From Cryoendolithus antarcticus (lineage: Eukaryota; Ascomycota; Dothideomycetes; Cladosporiales; Cladosporiaceae), in assembly GCA_002077065.1 (NCBI GenBank), contig NAJO01000021.1, forward strand, positions 620,001 to 684,000: DNA of 64,000 nt, read 5' to 3'. Positions within the stretch are counted from its first letter, which is position 1; the number at the start of each line of letters is the position of its first letter. Below are positions 1 to 11,492 of this stretch, piece after piece. Under the pieces are notes generated by a model. The model ran no database searches. It saw only the letters and a list, made by a program, of their open reading frames with translations, and was not told the DNA's origin. The position numbers were made by a program, and so were the translations under genes.

Positions 1-43
1 CCCCACCCTCGCACCTTCCCCCTCCACCTCCCTTCATCTAGCA

Positions 44-1183
44 ATGGAACTCCTCAACCACGCCGCCCACCTCTACCACTCCTTTTCCCATCTCTCACAC
101 TCCCTCTCCGAAGCCCACGACGAGATGCTGCCCACGGCTTTCCACCGCGCCACAGAAACCGTCACACACCTCCGCCGCAAGCTACCCCAACACCTAGCCA
201 CGCCGCGTGTAGCGATAGTATGTGGCAGTGGGCTGGGCGGGCTGGTGGATCTGGTAGATGCGGAGGGGAGAGAGGAGTGGAAGTATGAGGATGTGCCGGG
301 GTTTCCGAAGAGTACTGGTGAGTGACGGGAAGGGGATCAGGCACCTGGAGGGGAGAAGGCTGACAGAGAGCAGTGGTAGGACACGCAGGGAAGTTGGTGT
401 TTGGGACTATGAGCGAGACAAAAATACCCGTGGTGCTGTTGGTGGGGCGAGCGCAGTCAGTACATCATGAAGCTAAGTGGGAGAAAGATCTCTTTGCTCA
501 TTCATTCCTTTCTGTACAGTTTCTATGAAGGGCACTCTATGGACACGGTCACTTTCGCGACGAGAGTGTGTAAGGTGTTGGGTGTGGAGACGATGCTTCT
601 GACCAACGCCGCCGGTGGACTGAACTCAGCATATGAGGTGGGCGACATCGTGTGTTTGAACGATCATCTGAACCTGGCTGGGTTGGTTGGCTTCCATCCC
701 CTGCGCGGCCAGAACGAGGAAGACTTCGGCGTAAGGTTTCCGCCACTGTCGGATGCATATGACCTTTCGTTGCGGCAGCTGGCGTACACGTCGTGGCAGC
801 AACTGCGGACACAGCAGCCCAGCAATCGAAAGATGCACGAAGGCGTGTATGCATTTGTAGCAGGACCCACGTACGAGACTAGAGCCGAGTGCCGTATGCT
901 CAGCAACCTCGGTGCAGATGTGGTGGGCATGAGTACCGTACCGGAGATCATCGTGGCCAGGCACAGTGGGATGCGCGTGCTAGCGTTCAGCCTGGTGACG
1001 AACAAGGCTGTGCTCGATTCAGTGCCCAAGGGAGATGATCCATCGCTGCAAGGACTGTCGCGCGAGCAGCTTGCCGAGCGGCTGAGTCGTGGCGTAGCGA
1101 ACCACGAGGAGGTGCTCGAGGCCGGAAAGCAGGCTGCGATCGACATGCAGGGGCTTGTGCTTCGAATCGTGGGCCAGCTGTAG
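44..1183 (+). CDS. PNP1: Purine nucleoside phosphorylase, 339 aa, three exons
   Basis: Cleaves inosine and guanosine with phosphate to give the free base and ribose-1-phosphate in cytosolic purine salvage. Exons 44-317, 374-455 and 520-1183 join in frame (introns of 56 and 64 nt). Splicing restores the family core: KSTVVGHAGKLVFG, then GRAHFYEGHSM with the phosphate-binding His. The next motifs are TNAAGG, the purine-binding Glu in GPTYETRAE, GMSTVPE, and the base-contacting Asn in VTNKA. The ATG at 44 is the first in the window. The frame is also open back to base 2, so an upstream extension cannot be excluded, and an internal Met at 125 starts the conserved part. The stop lies 45 nt from the stop of the convergent FCF2 gene. 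The family assignment is secure; only the N-terminus is uncertain. Confidence 0.93.
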
Positions 1184-1228
1184 TGGCTGGGAGGATCAAG
1201 GAGTAGTGCAATCAAACGAAGGTCCTCT

Positions 1229-2131
1229 TCAACCTCCACCCTTCTTGACACCGCCCTTGCGCTTCGCCAGCACATCCTTGTAGTACGCCTTCTTGCCGCT
1301 GGTCTTGTGGTTCTGCACCTCGCCATACTTCTTCTTGAAGCGCCCAGTGTGCCTCTCGCCTGCAAGCACTTCCTCGACCAGAGTCTTCTTACGCTGCTTG
1401 TTCTCAATTCTGCCAGAGAAGAACTCGGTGGCACCCTCCACGATCGTGCCGACTTGGCTGTACTCTGGCGCCTTCATCTTACCACCGTCTTTCTTGTAGT
1501 GGCGGTGTGGGTCGAGCACGTTCCTCATCTTGAGGAGTTGCAAGTCTCGCTTCAGCTCTGGCGTCAGATCCGTCCGAGGAAGATCGTACCACGCCTTGCC
1601 CGCAGTAGCCTTCTTCTTCTGTAGCGTATGTCAGTCTGGCTCTTGAATACAGCTGATCATAAGCAATTTGATGGTGAACCACAGTCTCAGAGTAACTATG
1701 AATATGAAAGTCCTTCATAAAGCAGAAAGGCGACCAAGACGGTGCCCGGACTCTGCTCGGATACATTGGGATAAATCTTCCTCATTGTGCGTAGTGATGT
1801 AGGAAATATGTGCGCAACGTACCTCGATCGCAAGCTTCTTCACAGCCACCGGGTCCTCGACTTTGCGGATGCCGTATTTGTCGTTGTGTGCCTTGTCTTC
1901 CAGCAGTCTCGAAGTGTTGGTTTCCACCGCATTGCCATTCGACACGATATACGGCTCTTCGGCCTTGCCTGCGTCGAGTTTCGGGAAGCTGTAGTTGTAG
2001 TTGGGTGTAGCCTTCGACCTTTCCTTCTGCTTCAGTCGGACGGTGGCCTCGGCGAGCAGAGCCTCCATGTGCTCGTCGGTCATATCCTCCACAATGCGCG
2101 CCAAATCGGGAGGCGCAGAAGAGGTCGCCAT
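1229..2131 (-). CDS. FCF2: rRNA-processing protein FCF2, 232 aa, two exons
   Basis: Nucleolar factor of the small-subunit processome needed for early 18S pre-rRNA cleavages (known for yeast Fcf2; TdIF2 in animals). Exon 1 is 2131-1823 and exon 2 is 1618-1229. The junction LAIE/KKKATAGKAWYDLP runs straight into the Fcf2 signature (WYDLPRTDLTPELKRDLQLL, then RNVLDPHRHYKK), with a basic, glycine-rich C-terminus. The intron of 204 nt is long for this locus, so a very small extra exon inside it is possible although none is needed. It is divergent from SEC12 across a 206-bp gap and convergent with the purine nucleoside phosphorylase gene. Confidence 0.9.
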
Positions 2132-2337
2132 GATGGTGATGAGAGTCTGGAAGGTCGAGTGAAGATGCTCTGCAGCGTGTGGAAAATCGTGCGGGATCAG
2201 CCGACGCTAGCAGTTACACCTCCATCGTCATTGTTTGGCGTCATATAGGCAGTACTTGTCCTTTTGGTAGAACACGTTTCCGGTTGTATATTATACTGAT
2301 TTCTACCTTCTCTATTGCAAGCGCTACATTCTTAGTC
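2132..2337. promoter_or_regulatory. Shared FCF2/SEC12 divergent promoter region
   Basis: These 206 bp separate the two start codons of oppositely oriented genes, so both promoters and both 5' leaders must fit here. A TATA-like run (tatattatac) lies near 2285-2297 on the SEC12 side. No other element is recognised. Confidence 0.45.
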
Positions 2338-4311
2338 ATGGCGCCTCGTTCATCCTACGCAAAAGCAACCCTGCGCTTCCCTATATTTGCTGCCGAGTTC
2401 GATCCCTACAATCGAGGTTACTTAGTCGTCGGAGGTGGCGGAGGCGAGGGCAGGAGTGGTGTGCCGAACCAGATAGTAAGTCTCCTTGTGGTCAATTGCA
2501 GGTGTTTGAGTATCTGACAATCAAATCAGGCAGTTCTTGACATATCAAATCGAGCCAACATCACGACTGCGATCGAAGTCGACCTTTCTCGAGATGAGGA
2601 CTCGGTCCAGTCTCTCGCCAGCTTAGCTACTAAGGATGGCTTGATCACATTCGCGGGTATCAATTCCTCACAAGCTGAGCAGAACGCTGGAAAGAACGAG
2701 CACTTCCGGTCTTTCGAGATCAAGTACCCTCCGCGTAAGAAGCAAAAGACCGAGGATGCTGTGACAGAGCCGAAGCCTAGGGCAAGCTTGATCGGAAAGC
2801 GCGCTGCGTTCAAGCAGGAGCCAGCTGCGAAGAGTGAACGGTACCAGCGACTGCTGCGATTGTCGCCTGTGCACAGGCAGAGTGCGGAGGGGAGCCGGCG
2901 GATTGGCGCAATCGCATCTGGGCTAGCAAAGCAAGCTGAGGTTGTTGTGTTCAACGCAACGACTCCCACTCCGGAGACTGCCGACGTGATCGCCCGGATC
3001 GAGCCTGAAGATGATGCCGAAGTGGTGGACTTGGACATTGCCAACACCGGCAACAACGAGTTCAGCCTGACATACTGCACCGATCATGACATCTTTGAGC
3101 AGAGCTATCAGTACGACTTCGCGACGAAGACGGCGCAGAAGACGCCTAAAGGGCCACGGCGGATACACTCCATGCCAGATGGAGAGGGTGCAGGTCTGAA
3201 GCACAAGTTCCGCTGCCTACGATTTCTCGACTCGCAAAATGTCATCGCACTGGTCAACAAAGCAGACAAGAAAGGCACAGAGCTGCGAGTGTTCCATCTG
3301 TACCCTACCGGACCTGCATCGATGATCCTGCAAATGCAGCTTCCGAGCCACGTCAAGCAGGCTGTCAGCATGGATGTCTGCGCGCTAGACGCCGACAGTA
3401 AGGGCGATCGTCAGATTGCAGTAGCAGTCGCAGGCCAAGATATCAGCATCGAGACTTGGACGCTGAACTACACTAGAAGTACGGACACGTTCTCACGCTT
3501 CCAGAGCTATCAATCTGTCCGCGATGTACATGCACACCAGATGACGAAGATCTGCTTCTCCCCTTTCCACTCGCCAGTACGCACACCTGCTCCGTCGCCC
3601 ACGGCAGATGGTCAGACTACTGCACCACAAACCGAGACCGTGCAAAATCCTGGCCCACAGCATCTTAAGCTTGCGTCTGTTAGCTACGGCAATACAGTCG
3701 TAGTGGATGCCTTTCCACTCTCACCTTTGAATCCGAAGGACCGAAACTCTCGCTACATTCTCCAAGATCACGCAGCCAAGACCCGGCGGCAATACCTCAA
3801 TTATGCCTTTGCCGCCTTCATCGTCCTCATGATCGGCGTACTGTTCCAAGCTTACCTCACTCTTGCGCCTTCCGCAAGCACCTCTTCGTTATCGGGTCTC
3901 CTACCGCCGGGCGCGAGACCCATTGTCGAGAAACCCATCCACGCTGCCCACGACGCCGCCTCCGCCATCTCCAGCTCCATTCCGACAAACATCCCTGGCG
4001 TACAGCGCCTCGCCGACCTGCTCTCCCACTCGACCCACAGCTCCAAAGCACTCATTGTTCGCGACTCGCCTATGGGCACAGACCTCAGCGTCGATGCACA
4101 TGTGGACAAGGAGGCTCTACTCAAGGAGCATGTGGAAGCTAAGCATTGGGACGAGCTGCATGAACATCAGCAAGCCGAGTGGAAGCGCAGGCTGATCGAT
4201 GCGGGGAGGTGGGCTGAGAGCGAAGGCGAGAGTGTGTTGAAGGGTGTCATGTGGAGTAGCTATGCAGGATTTGTGGGGGGGGTGGCGGGGGAGGTGTTGC
4301 GGGAGTTGTAG
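2338..4311 (+). CDS. SEC12: SEC12-like guanine nucleotide exchange factor for Sar1, 639 aa
   Basis: ER membrane protein that loads GTP on Sar1 and so starts COPII coat assembly. Exon 1 is 2338-2475 and exon 2 is 2530-4311 (intron 54 nt). The start is the ATG in gtcATGgcg. Exon 1 carries the diagnostic loop VVGGGGGEGRSGVPNQI, which in yeast Sec12 is the potassium-binding K loop that contacts Sar1. A WD40-type propeller follows to about residue 450. One hydrophobic segment (YAFAAFIVLMIGVLFQAYLT) at about 467-490 fits the single type II membrane anchor. About 150 lumenal residues follow, rich in Ala and Ser and then charged. Low sequence conservation in the propeller is normal for the family, so the call rests on the K loop plus topology. 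Confidence 0.88.
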
Positions 4312-6335
4312 GTGTGGGCGAACTCCGTTGATGACACAGGGATGCGGCAATAACAGTCACATGTACCTAAGTCCTGTGTATACTACCGTGGCGATCCAAG
4401 TAGGTTCATAATGCCTGTTCCGCGGTAGCTTATGTATTGGTACTTGACCTATGTCACGGCGATCGAACTTTATTCTTACCTACACATGCATGCATCGGAA
4501 CACAAGTCGCGACGTACCTGCCAGGTCATCGTTGCTGTTGCACATGGCTTCCGAGACACGCGCAAGACGATGCTTGGAGGCTTCAAGAACACGAGGACAC
4601 GCTGCATGCGCGCTTCGGTCGTGCACCCGCACCTGTCCAGACTAACTTGACACGTCGACAACCATCATTCTCGATACCTGCATCGGGTTCGAAGCAAGCG
4701 CGGCTCGGACTCGAGTCCTCGTAGGTTGAGGAGCAGCGCGAGAATTGAGTGCATAGTAAGAGTCGTTCTCCCGATGCGAGCCGCTGTTGCTCATGCTCAC
4801 GCGTGGAGCGCCGTTTTAAATCGTGCGTTTTGGAGTGGCACAGACACGAGGTGTCGTGGGAGTGGCAGGTCGTGTTGTGTGACGGTCTGGATTTGGGAAT
4901 CTGTGTGGTCACTCGATGTTCGACTGATCAGTCAATTCGCCGAATCTGATCATGAAAACCTGTTCATGGCCAGGACATCCACCCATCTGTCCGATCGTTT
5001 ATGTGTCATCGGGTGAGCGGTCGTATGCCGGCAAGTCGAGCACTGCATGTTAAGCAGCGATCTTCTGCAGCTCGGTTTAACGACATGGTTTCCGAACTTG
5101 ACTTGTAAGCTTCAGATGAACGCAATGCATGTATGCTGCAAGCGCGATGGCCAGAACAAGTAGGTCCAGTCTCTTTAGAGTGCATCGGACTGGCTAAGTT
5201 CGCAGAGACGGCTGGTATTCATCATCGTTTTCGTTCATGCCCTGTACCTTGTACGGACTCGGAGGGAAGTCCTAGTCCTGCACCCGATTTGGCGGGTACC
5301 TGACAGCGCTGGGCGCGTTGGACATTATTCGCATTGGTCGCGTCGACGACATAGGCATGTGGAGATGAGCGCGATCGCAGTGGTTTAGATTTCGCCTTTG
5401 TCCGATCATTCCACGTATACGGCGCGATAGGGCTGCCTGTCATATTGCTCGTGCGGCCAGGTTATATATTGACGTGGAGATGGGTGAACGAGATCATGTC
5501 ATGAATTAATCAAAGGCCACGCGCTGCTGCCGATCCCGCCTGCCGCCGGGGATTTTACCCCGTCTCAGTTACCTGTGATTTCTGGTCTTCAGCATTGCCT
5601 GAGTTCATGACTTGAGCGACCTACCCACTCCATGGTGCTGGGTACTGTTCTTACCGCACGAACATGACTTATCTACACCGCGCGTATCTGAGACATAGCA
5701 GAAGGCCAGGATAGCCGTTAGGGATCGAGCCTTTGGTGATCGGCACTTCTCAAAACGTTGCAGGAAACGGCCGAGCGGCCCGTGCTAATCACTCTTATTG
5801 ACCAGGGTTCGGGAAAGCAAGAAAATTGGAGATTGGACGCCCTACGCCGCAATCACAGAGAACGCCTCCGGATTCTCGTCATGCAAGTCCAGAGCACGGC
5901 CGAGTCACCGACATTGTCCAATGCCTAGAGGGCTGACGAATAGCGACATGCGACCCAACGTCCCAAGGTTTCACGATCCCGGCACGTCTCACAGAACTTC
6001 CCGTGCCCTCTGTTCCTGCAGCAGCCGTGCACCCTAGTTCCCTGTGCCGCGTCGTAGTGGGAGTCTCACGGCAGTGTGAGAGGAAACCTGACGAGGATAA
6101 GGAAAATGCTGGTGTGGCATGACCATGTCACAGCAGTCGCTAGTCTCGTCCCTGTGCGAGGATCTCGCAGCAACTCCTCCTTCCCCCATCTTCTTCTGTT
6201 TCATATACTCCATGAACCCCATTGCAGTGCTCTCCAGTATTAACGACGGGATCGCCGGTGCGAGCTGAGCTCGTGGCACGCGATCGTGGGAATCAATTGA
6301 TTAGCCAAGCCGGTCTTGCATGCAAAGTCGCCGCA
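4312..6335. other. 2-kb intergenic stretch without a supported gene
   Basis: Only short overlapping frames without family resemblance occur on both strands. It holds the 3' end of SEC12 and the promoter of the CRIB gene. A TATA-like run (gttatatattg) lies near 5461-5471 and a GC-rich, nearly symmetric patch near 5525-5565. I found no tRNA boxes, repeats or transposase remnants. A non-coding RNA gene could be present but cannot be recognised by eye. Confidence 0.4.
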
Positions 6336-8406
6336 ATGGCGCACTCGAACTTTCAGCAATCCATTGTCGCAATGGCGAATGCGCCAGCACAATTATACCA
6401 GAATGCCAAAGCGACAAGTCTACGAAAACGCAACTCACTCTTTTCGCGACCAGAAACGCGTACAGAGTTGGGTACCGCACGGGAGACTAGCGGTGATAGT
6501 CAAACCATGAATACGCCTCCAGACCACGTCCGGCCATCCACTTCACATCAGGAGAGGTCGAGAAACAATGCGTTCTCTTACGCCCGCGAACGCTCGAACA
6601 CTGGGCCATCTGGCAACAAACGCCAATCGTTGTTCAGTGGTCGGAAAATGTCACTGCGACGCGGGATGCCTTCGGCGAGCCCTGCTATCGTTGAGGAGGA
6701 CAGTGAATCAACCTTCGGCTCGTTGGCACCACGACACAACTTCAATAGTGATGATGAATGTGAGCAATCCTGACAGTGAACTCGTAACACCTTGTACACC
6801 TAGCTGATGCATGGTAGATTACCATTACTTGAGGAAGACATCGATATCGCCTCCGTTCAACTTCCAACATGTGACGCACACTCACAGGCAGCATCTTCCG
6901 GATCTTGCCACTGTTGATGAGAAGCAGTTGACTCGAGAGTTCTGGGCGAACTCAGCTTATCAGTCGCCTCGCCGACAGCTCAATGGCATCAAAGCAGACA
7001 TCGTTTTCAAGAAGCTTGAGATAATGGGAGTGCCACGCGGCGCACCAAGCTCTCGCCCTGTTACGCCTTCAGCACTGGAGTCTGCAGCACTTCAAGGATC
7101 TCGGATGAGCTCGAAGCAATCGCCACCTTTGCCACAGCACCCTACAAGGCATCCACGAAGGACGACATCTATCAATGCACTCTCGGGTGTCGACGCTGCC
7201 GGAATCGCAACTGCAAAACCACTACCGACCGAGGCAGCCGTTCATCCTACGCTGCGAACTAGCAGGACCTCACCCGCCACGTCAAGGCGAGGGACCATGT
7301 CTCCGACGCCAGGCGAGTCATCACGGGTTCCAGCGGCCCCCAGCGGAATCGAGCATCGATCAAAGCAGCCGTTGCCTGCTCTGCCACCACCTGGTCAAAC
7401 ATCGCGAGCTCAATCACGACAGTCGATGTCAAGGAAAACGTCAGGTCGAAGCGAGGCATCAGGCCCCGTAAAGGAAGACGCCAAAGCACGCCGCGCGAAC
7501 CACCGAGCGTCAGGCGCCGTCTGGAATGCGGCACCAATGTACGGGGCATCGGATCTGCGAACGCAGAGCTCGCTGTCTATGCACTCGAACTGGGAGGATG
7601 ATGTCGACTTTTGCTACGAGCAAGCGGCGGAGTCGACATGCCATTTCGATTGGGACGCCGGTGAGGGCGTTCCAAGGCCTTGGTCTCACGACAGCGAGGA
7701 TCTTGCACCACCGATGAGAGTCACAACGGGCTCGCAGCTCTCCTTGGCGATCAGCGCTAAGAGCGGAGCATCTGAGCGACGGTCCAGCACCGGAGTCGGT
7801 CATCTTGGCTTCTTGCAGGCGCGTCAAAGTCTGGTGCTTGACACCGCAAACACCACCAGACCATCGTCGGAACATCGACACTCCGCTTCTCTTCCAGTCC
7901 TATCAACACCAGATCTCGGCAAACCGCTCGTATCACCTAACATGCTGTCGATACCGAATCTCGATCGCTTCAGCACGGACTCGTACTATCAGAGCATCAA
8001 GCGAGCTTCGCGAGTTGACAGCGCTGGTCCTCTCCATGGTAGCTCGGGTGAGCCGTACGATACCACAACCAAGCCTCCCGCTACGTTACAGAGCAGCCGC
8101 CAGTCGAATGCATCACTCAGCAGCGTACCTGGGCTGCTACATGGCAGTAAAGCCACTCCCTCGCTGGACGAGGTGCCCGAACCTGATACTCCCACTCAGG
8201 ATCAGGATATCAACACTTCGGAGACTGACTCTGTATCTGACCTCATGCGAAAGCCGAGTACCATGTCCAACCGCGCGCTCCTGCAGGCAGGGCGTGAGGT
8301 GCAACGAAAGCGGCCTGGTCAACGAGGCTCCCAGGGTTCGGGCCTGAAGCACAGCAGCCCTGTCCGGCAGTCGTACGTGGCTCAGAATGAAGGTGCGTGG
8401 ATCTAA
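6336..8406 (+). CDS. CRIB-domain (Cdc42/Rac-binding) protein, 670 aa, probable polarity effector
   Basis: Exons are 6336-6759 and 6818-8406, with a 58-nt intron ending at catggtag; the nearer acceptor at cacctag would bring in a stop. Splicing gives SDDEYYHYLRKTSISPP. Residues 151-162, ISPPFNFQHVTH, match the CRIB consensus I-S-x-P-x2-F-x-H-x2-H exactly, which in the family means binding of GTP-loaded Cdc42 or Rac. The next 50 residues (LTREFWANSAYQSPRR, IKADIVFKKLE) look conserved. The rest is Ser/Pro/Arg-rich and probably disordered, with no kinase domain. The start at 6336 was preferred for its context (gcaATGg), but the frame is open further upstream to 6222. A 58-nt intron-like unit overlaps the stop and could add 52 residues (see findings). 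The role in polarity is inferred from the CRIB motif only. Confidence 0.75.
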
Positions 8407-9069
8407 TGACGAGTAGATTTGCCGAATGCGAGACACTGTACAACATGTAGATGATATCTTAGCGAGTCGAATGTACATGATACGGCTACACCGTTCCTAT
8501 CATCGTACACTTGTTCCATGTTCCGTACCTCACAGCTCTGCCGCCGGTAGACATTCGCGGTCTCCGGTGCTACTACCGACACAGCTAGGCCATCGAAATG
8601 TGATATTTCCGCGCCGTTGAGAGTTAGCGAGTCCTACGAATAGATGCGTCTCATGGAGTGAACAGAGCATTGCTTCTCGGTCGCTGCCTCTTCGTGTCGA
8701 ACTCCCCTTGATAGCTCGATAGCAGTGTGTCGTACAGGCGAACGAAGGCGCAGACAGAGTCTTCGATATCCATTGGCACACACTAGCATGAGTGTTGTCA
8801 ATGAGATCCCCGCATGGTAATCTGTCGTGAATGGTGATCGCCATCAAGGTGAAGGGCGCCACTTGCTTCACCCCGCATTGACGTTGCTAGGCAAATCATG
8901 GCTCTGCCGAAGCCGCGTCAACATTAGCCAATATCGGACGTATTGACTGCCTATCTCGAGCATATATCAGGATTACGTCTTCGAGATCGCAGTGATACAC
9001 ACTCGTCGTAGCGTTCGGAAGCAGAGCACCACGAAGAACAGAGCATATGCCTAGGCTGAGCATATCGCG
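8407..9069. other. Intergenic, CRIB gene 3' end and alpha-actinin promoter
   Basis: The first 214 bases stay open in one frame (8451-8620) that could be a last exon of the CRIB gene. Beyond that no supported gene, repeat or RNA is seen. A TATA-like run (catatatcagg) lies near 8961-8971, about 100 nt before the alpha-actinin ATG. Confidence 0.4.
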
Positions 9070-11030
9070 ATGTCGGTGCTCGAGTCTAGTTGGATCAAAG
9101 TACAGGAGAAGACCTTTGGTAAATGGTAGGAGATCGACGCTTGAGCACTTGCTACTCGACGCAATCGCTTATAGAATGGAATTGTAGGCTGAATAGCAAG
9201 ATCTCAACCCGCTCCCTCCAAATCGCCGACTTGGTCAAGGACCTCTCGGATGGCACAATCCTCATCCACCTCCTCGAGATCCTCTCGCAGGAGTCCCTTG
9301 GTCGATATGCTGCGAAGCCGAAGATGCGCGTGCAGCGCTTCGAGAACGCCAACATTGCGCTCGACTTCATCAAAGGAAGGAAGATCCAGTTAACAAACAT
9401 AGGCGCTGAGGACATCGTGGATGGCAATCGGAAGATCATTTTGGGACTGATATGGACGTTGATCTTGAGGTTCACGATCAGCGACATCAATGATCAGGGC
9501 CTGAGTGCACGAGAAGGACTGCTGCTGTGGTGTCAGAGGAAGACCGCGTGCTATGATGAGGTGTCTGTGGTAGACTTCTCAGGGAGCTGGAACGATGGGC
9601 TGGCTTTCTGCGCGTTGCTCGACATTCATCGACCAGATTTGATTGACTACGACAAGTTGGACAAGTCAGATCACCATGGAAACATGCAGCTTGCATTTGA
9701 TATCGCATCCAAGGAGATCGGTATACCTGACTTGCTGGACGTGGAGGATGTGTGCGATGTGGCAAAGCCAGACGAGCGGTCACTCATGACCTACATTGCA
9801 TACTGGTTCCATGCTTTCTCCCACATGGAGAGGGTAGAGAATGCAGGACGGAGAGTCGAGAAGTTCGTCTCGAATATGCAGGGAACATGGGAGATGCAGA
9901 ACAACTACGAGAGGCGCATGAGGGCACTACTAGAGCAGATAGCGCAGCAGCGAAAGCTGTGGGAGATCGCAAAGTTCGACAACACATACGCAGACGCGAA
10001 GGCACAGTACAACAACTTCGCAAAGTACAAGTCGAAGGATAAGCGAACATGGGTCGGCGAGAAGAGCGATGTGGCTGGGATGCTGGGAAATATCAAGACA
10101 AAACTCAACACATATCACCTCAACCCATACGAGCCACCCGAAGAGCTGCGACTAGAAGCTCTGGACCAGTCCTGGAATGGCTTGATGACCGCCGAGCGTG
10201 AGCGGAGTCGGATCATCAATAACACGATCCGTGACATCAAGAACAATCTGCGACGATCGTTCGCAGACAAAGCTAATGACTTTGCGATGGCGCTGAGCAC
10301 CATTAGCATGTCCATATCTGGTCTAGAAGGCGATGTTGAAGATCAGCTGTCCCACACAAGTCAGATCTCGCAACATCTCGCACCGATGGACCAATTTCTC
10401 GAAGTCATCGCCAAGCTTGATAAGCAGTGTCAGGAGGCGAACATCGAGGAGAATGACTACACAACATACACCTATGATGAGCTCGTGTACGAGCTTAGTC
10501 TCGTGCGCTCAAGCGTACAGAAGAAGCTGGCATTCCTTGAGAATCAGATGGTGGCACGAAACATGACGAACCTCACGCCTATTCAGCTGGAAGAGTTCGA
10601 ATCTGTGTTTCGCCACTTTGACCGGGATCTCTCGAACTCCTTGACAGAGCTGGAGTTCTCAGCCGCACTCGCCTCACTAGGCCTAGTATACGACGAGCAC
10701 GAGATGCACGATCGCTTCGTCGACGTCGCTGGCCGAGGCGGCGCAGTGAGCTTCGAGCAATTCATCCGCTTCATGGTGGACGTCACCGAAGACCAGAACA
10801 CAGCTGAGCAAGTGTTCGAGAGCTTCCGCGACGTCGCTGATGGCAAGCCGTATGTTACTGAGATGGACCTGACGCACAGCTTGATCCCCGACGAGGTTGT
10901 GCAGCAGTTGATCGAGACTATGCCGCCGCATAAGGGACCTGATTTGCAGGAGGACCGGCACATGCCGAAATATGATTATGTGAGCTTTATGAAGACTTTC
11001 TTGGATAACAAGGCAAATGGGCATCGATGA
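9070..11030 (+). CDS. AIN1: Alpha-actinin, 632 aa
   Basis: Cross-links F-actin, mainly at septation sites in fungi. Exon 1 is 9070-9125 and exon 2 is 9188-11030 (intron 62 nt). The junction falls inside the Trp of TFGKWLNSK, the start of the actin-binding domain. Domain order: two calponin-homology domains at about 8-112 and 120-225 (second one: GLLLWCQRKT, FSGSWNDGLAFCALL), a short rod of spectrin-like helices at about 240-480, and an EF-hand domain at 490-630. The first EF loop, DRDLSNSLTELE, keeps the calcium ligands; later loops are degenerate. The short two-repeat rod and the total length match the fission yeast Ain1 type rather than the four-repeat animal protein. The first exon is only 18 codons, so automated models may miss it. 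Confidence 0.93.
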
Positions 11031-11372
11031 GTGAGGGGAAAGGGTGTAGGAGTAGTGGGTAGGTCTGTACAAAGCAATGGGCGCTCGTGGGAAGGTCGGC
11101 ATTGGATGGCAGGCGCAACGTGGAGGACATGACCGTTGTGTACTCGCACAACAGCATTCATGCGGAACATAGATAGATCCGCAAGCATGTCTCATCATCG
11201 CCCTCATATACCCTGAGCTCCTTGTACAACGCGCTTCGGCAGGCGCGCCCCTCGCACGGGCCATGCATTGCGACTGCACCTCAGAATTTGGCGGATACCT
11301 CTCAAACACCACCGATAAATTGGCCATTGACTCATATCGGCTGGACCAGGACACCTCTGTCAATACCTCATC
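11031..11372. other. Intergenic, alpha-actinin 3' end and GRS1 promoter
   Basis: No gene is seen. It ends with the GRS1 upstream region, including one exact TGACTCA at 11328-11334 that is listed separately. Confidence 0.4.
11328..11334 (+). promoter_or_regulatory. Possible Gcn4/CpcA site (TGACTCA) upstream of GRS1
   Basis: Exact match to the general amino-acid control element, 159 nt before the cytosolic GRS1 ATG. Aminoacyl-tRNA synthetase genes are known Gcn4 targets in yeast, and GCN2 lies in the same window. A 7-mer like this is expected about eight times by chance in 64 kb counting both strands, so position and gene class are the only support. Confidence 0.3.
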
Positions 11373-11492
11373 GTGGCGGCCTCGAGGATCACAGGCTCTT
11401 TCACTTCTCAGCTCCGCGCATTTGCCACTTCGGCACACAAGTTGAAATATCAAGTACCTATTCGGACACGAAACGTCCGAACACCGTCCAGC
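11373..11492 (+). other. GRS1: Non-AUG N-terminal extension of GRS1, probable mitochondrial presequence
   Basis: The 40 codons before the first ATG are in frame, open, and contain no ATG. The first in-frame stop upstream is TGA at 11328. From GTG at 11373 they encode a stretch with Arg, Lys, Ser and Ala but no Asp or Glu, for example SFTSQLRAFATSAHKLKYQ, the make-up of a mitochondrial targeting peptide. The GTG has A at -3 and G at +4. Yeast GRS1 makes its mitochondrial form from an upstream UUG, so non-AUG initiation here has a precedent. The exact initiating codon is inferred. Confidence 0.65.

Noticed and set aside
4432..4912. Cluster of overlapping short frames after SEC12
   Set aside because: The frames overlap on both strands, lack splice-linked continuations and have random-looking composition.
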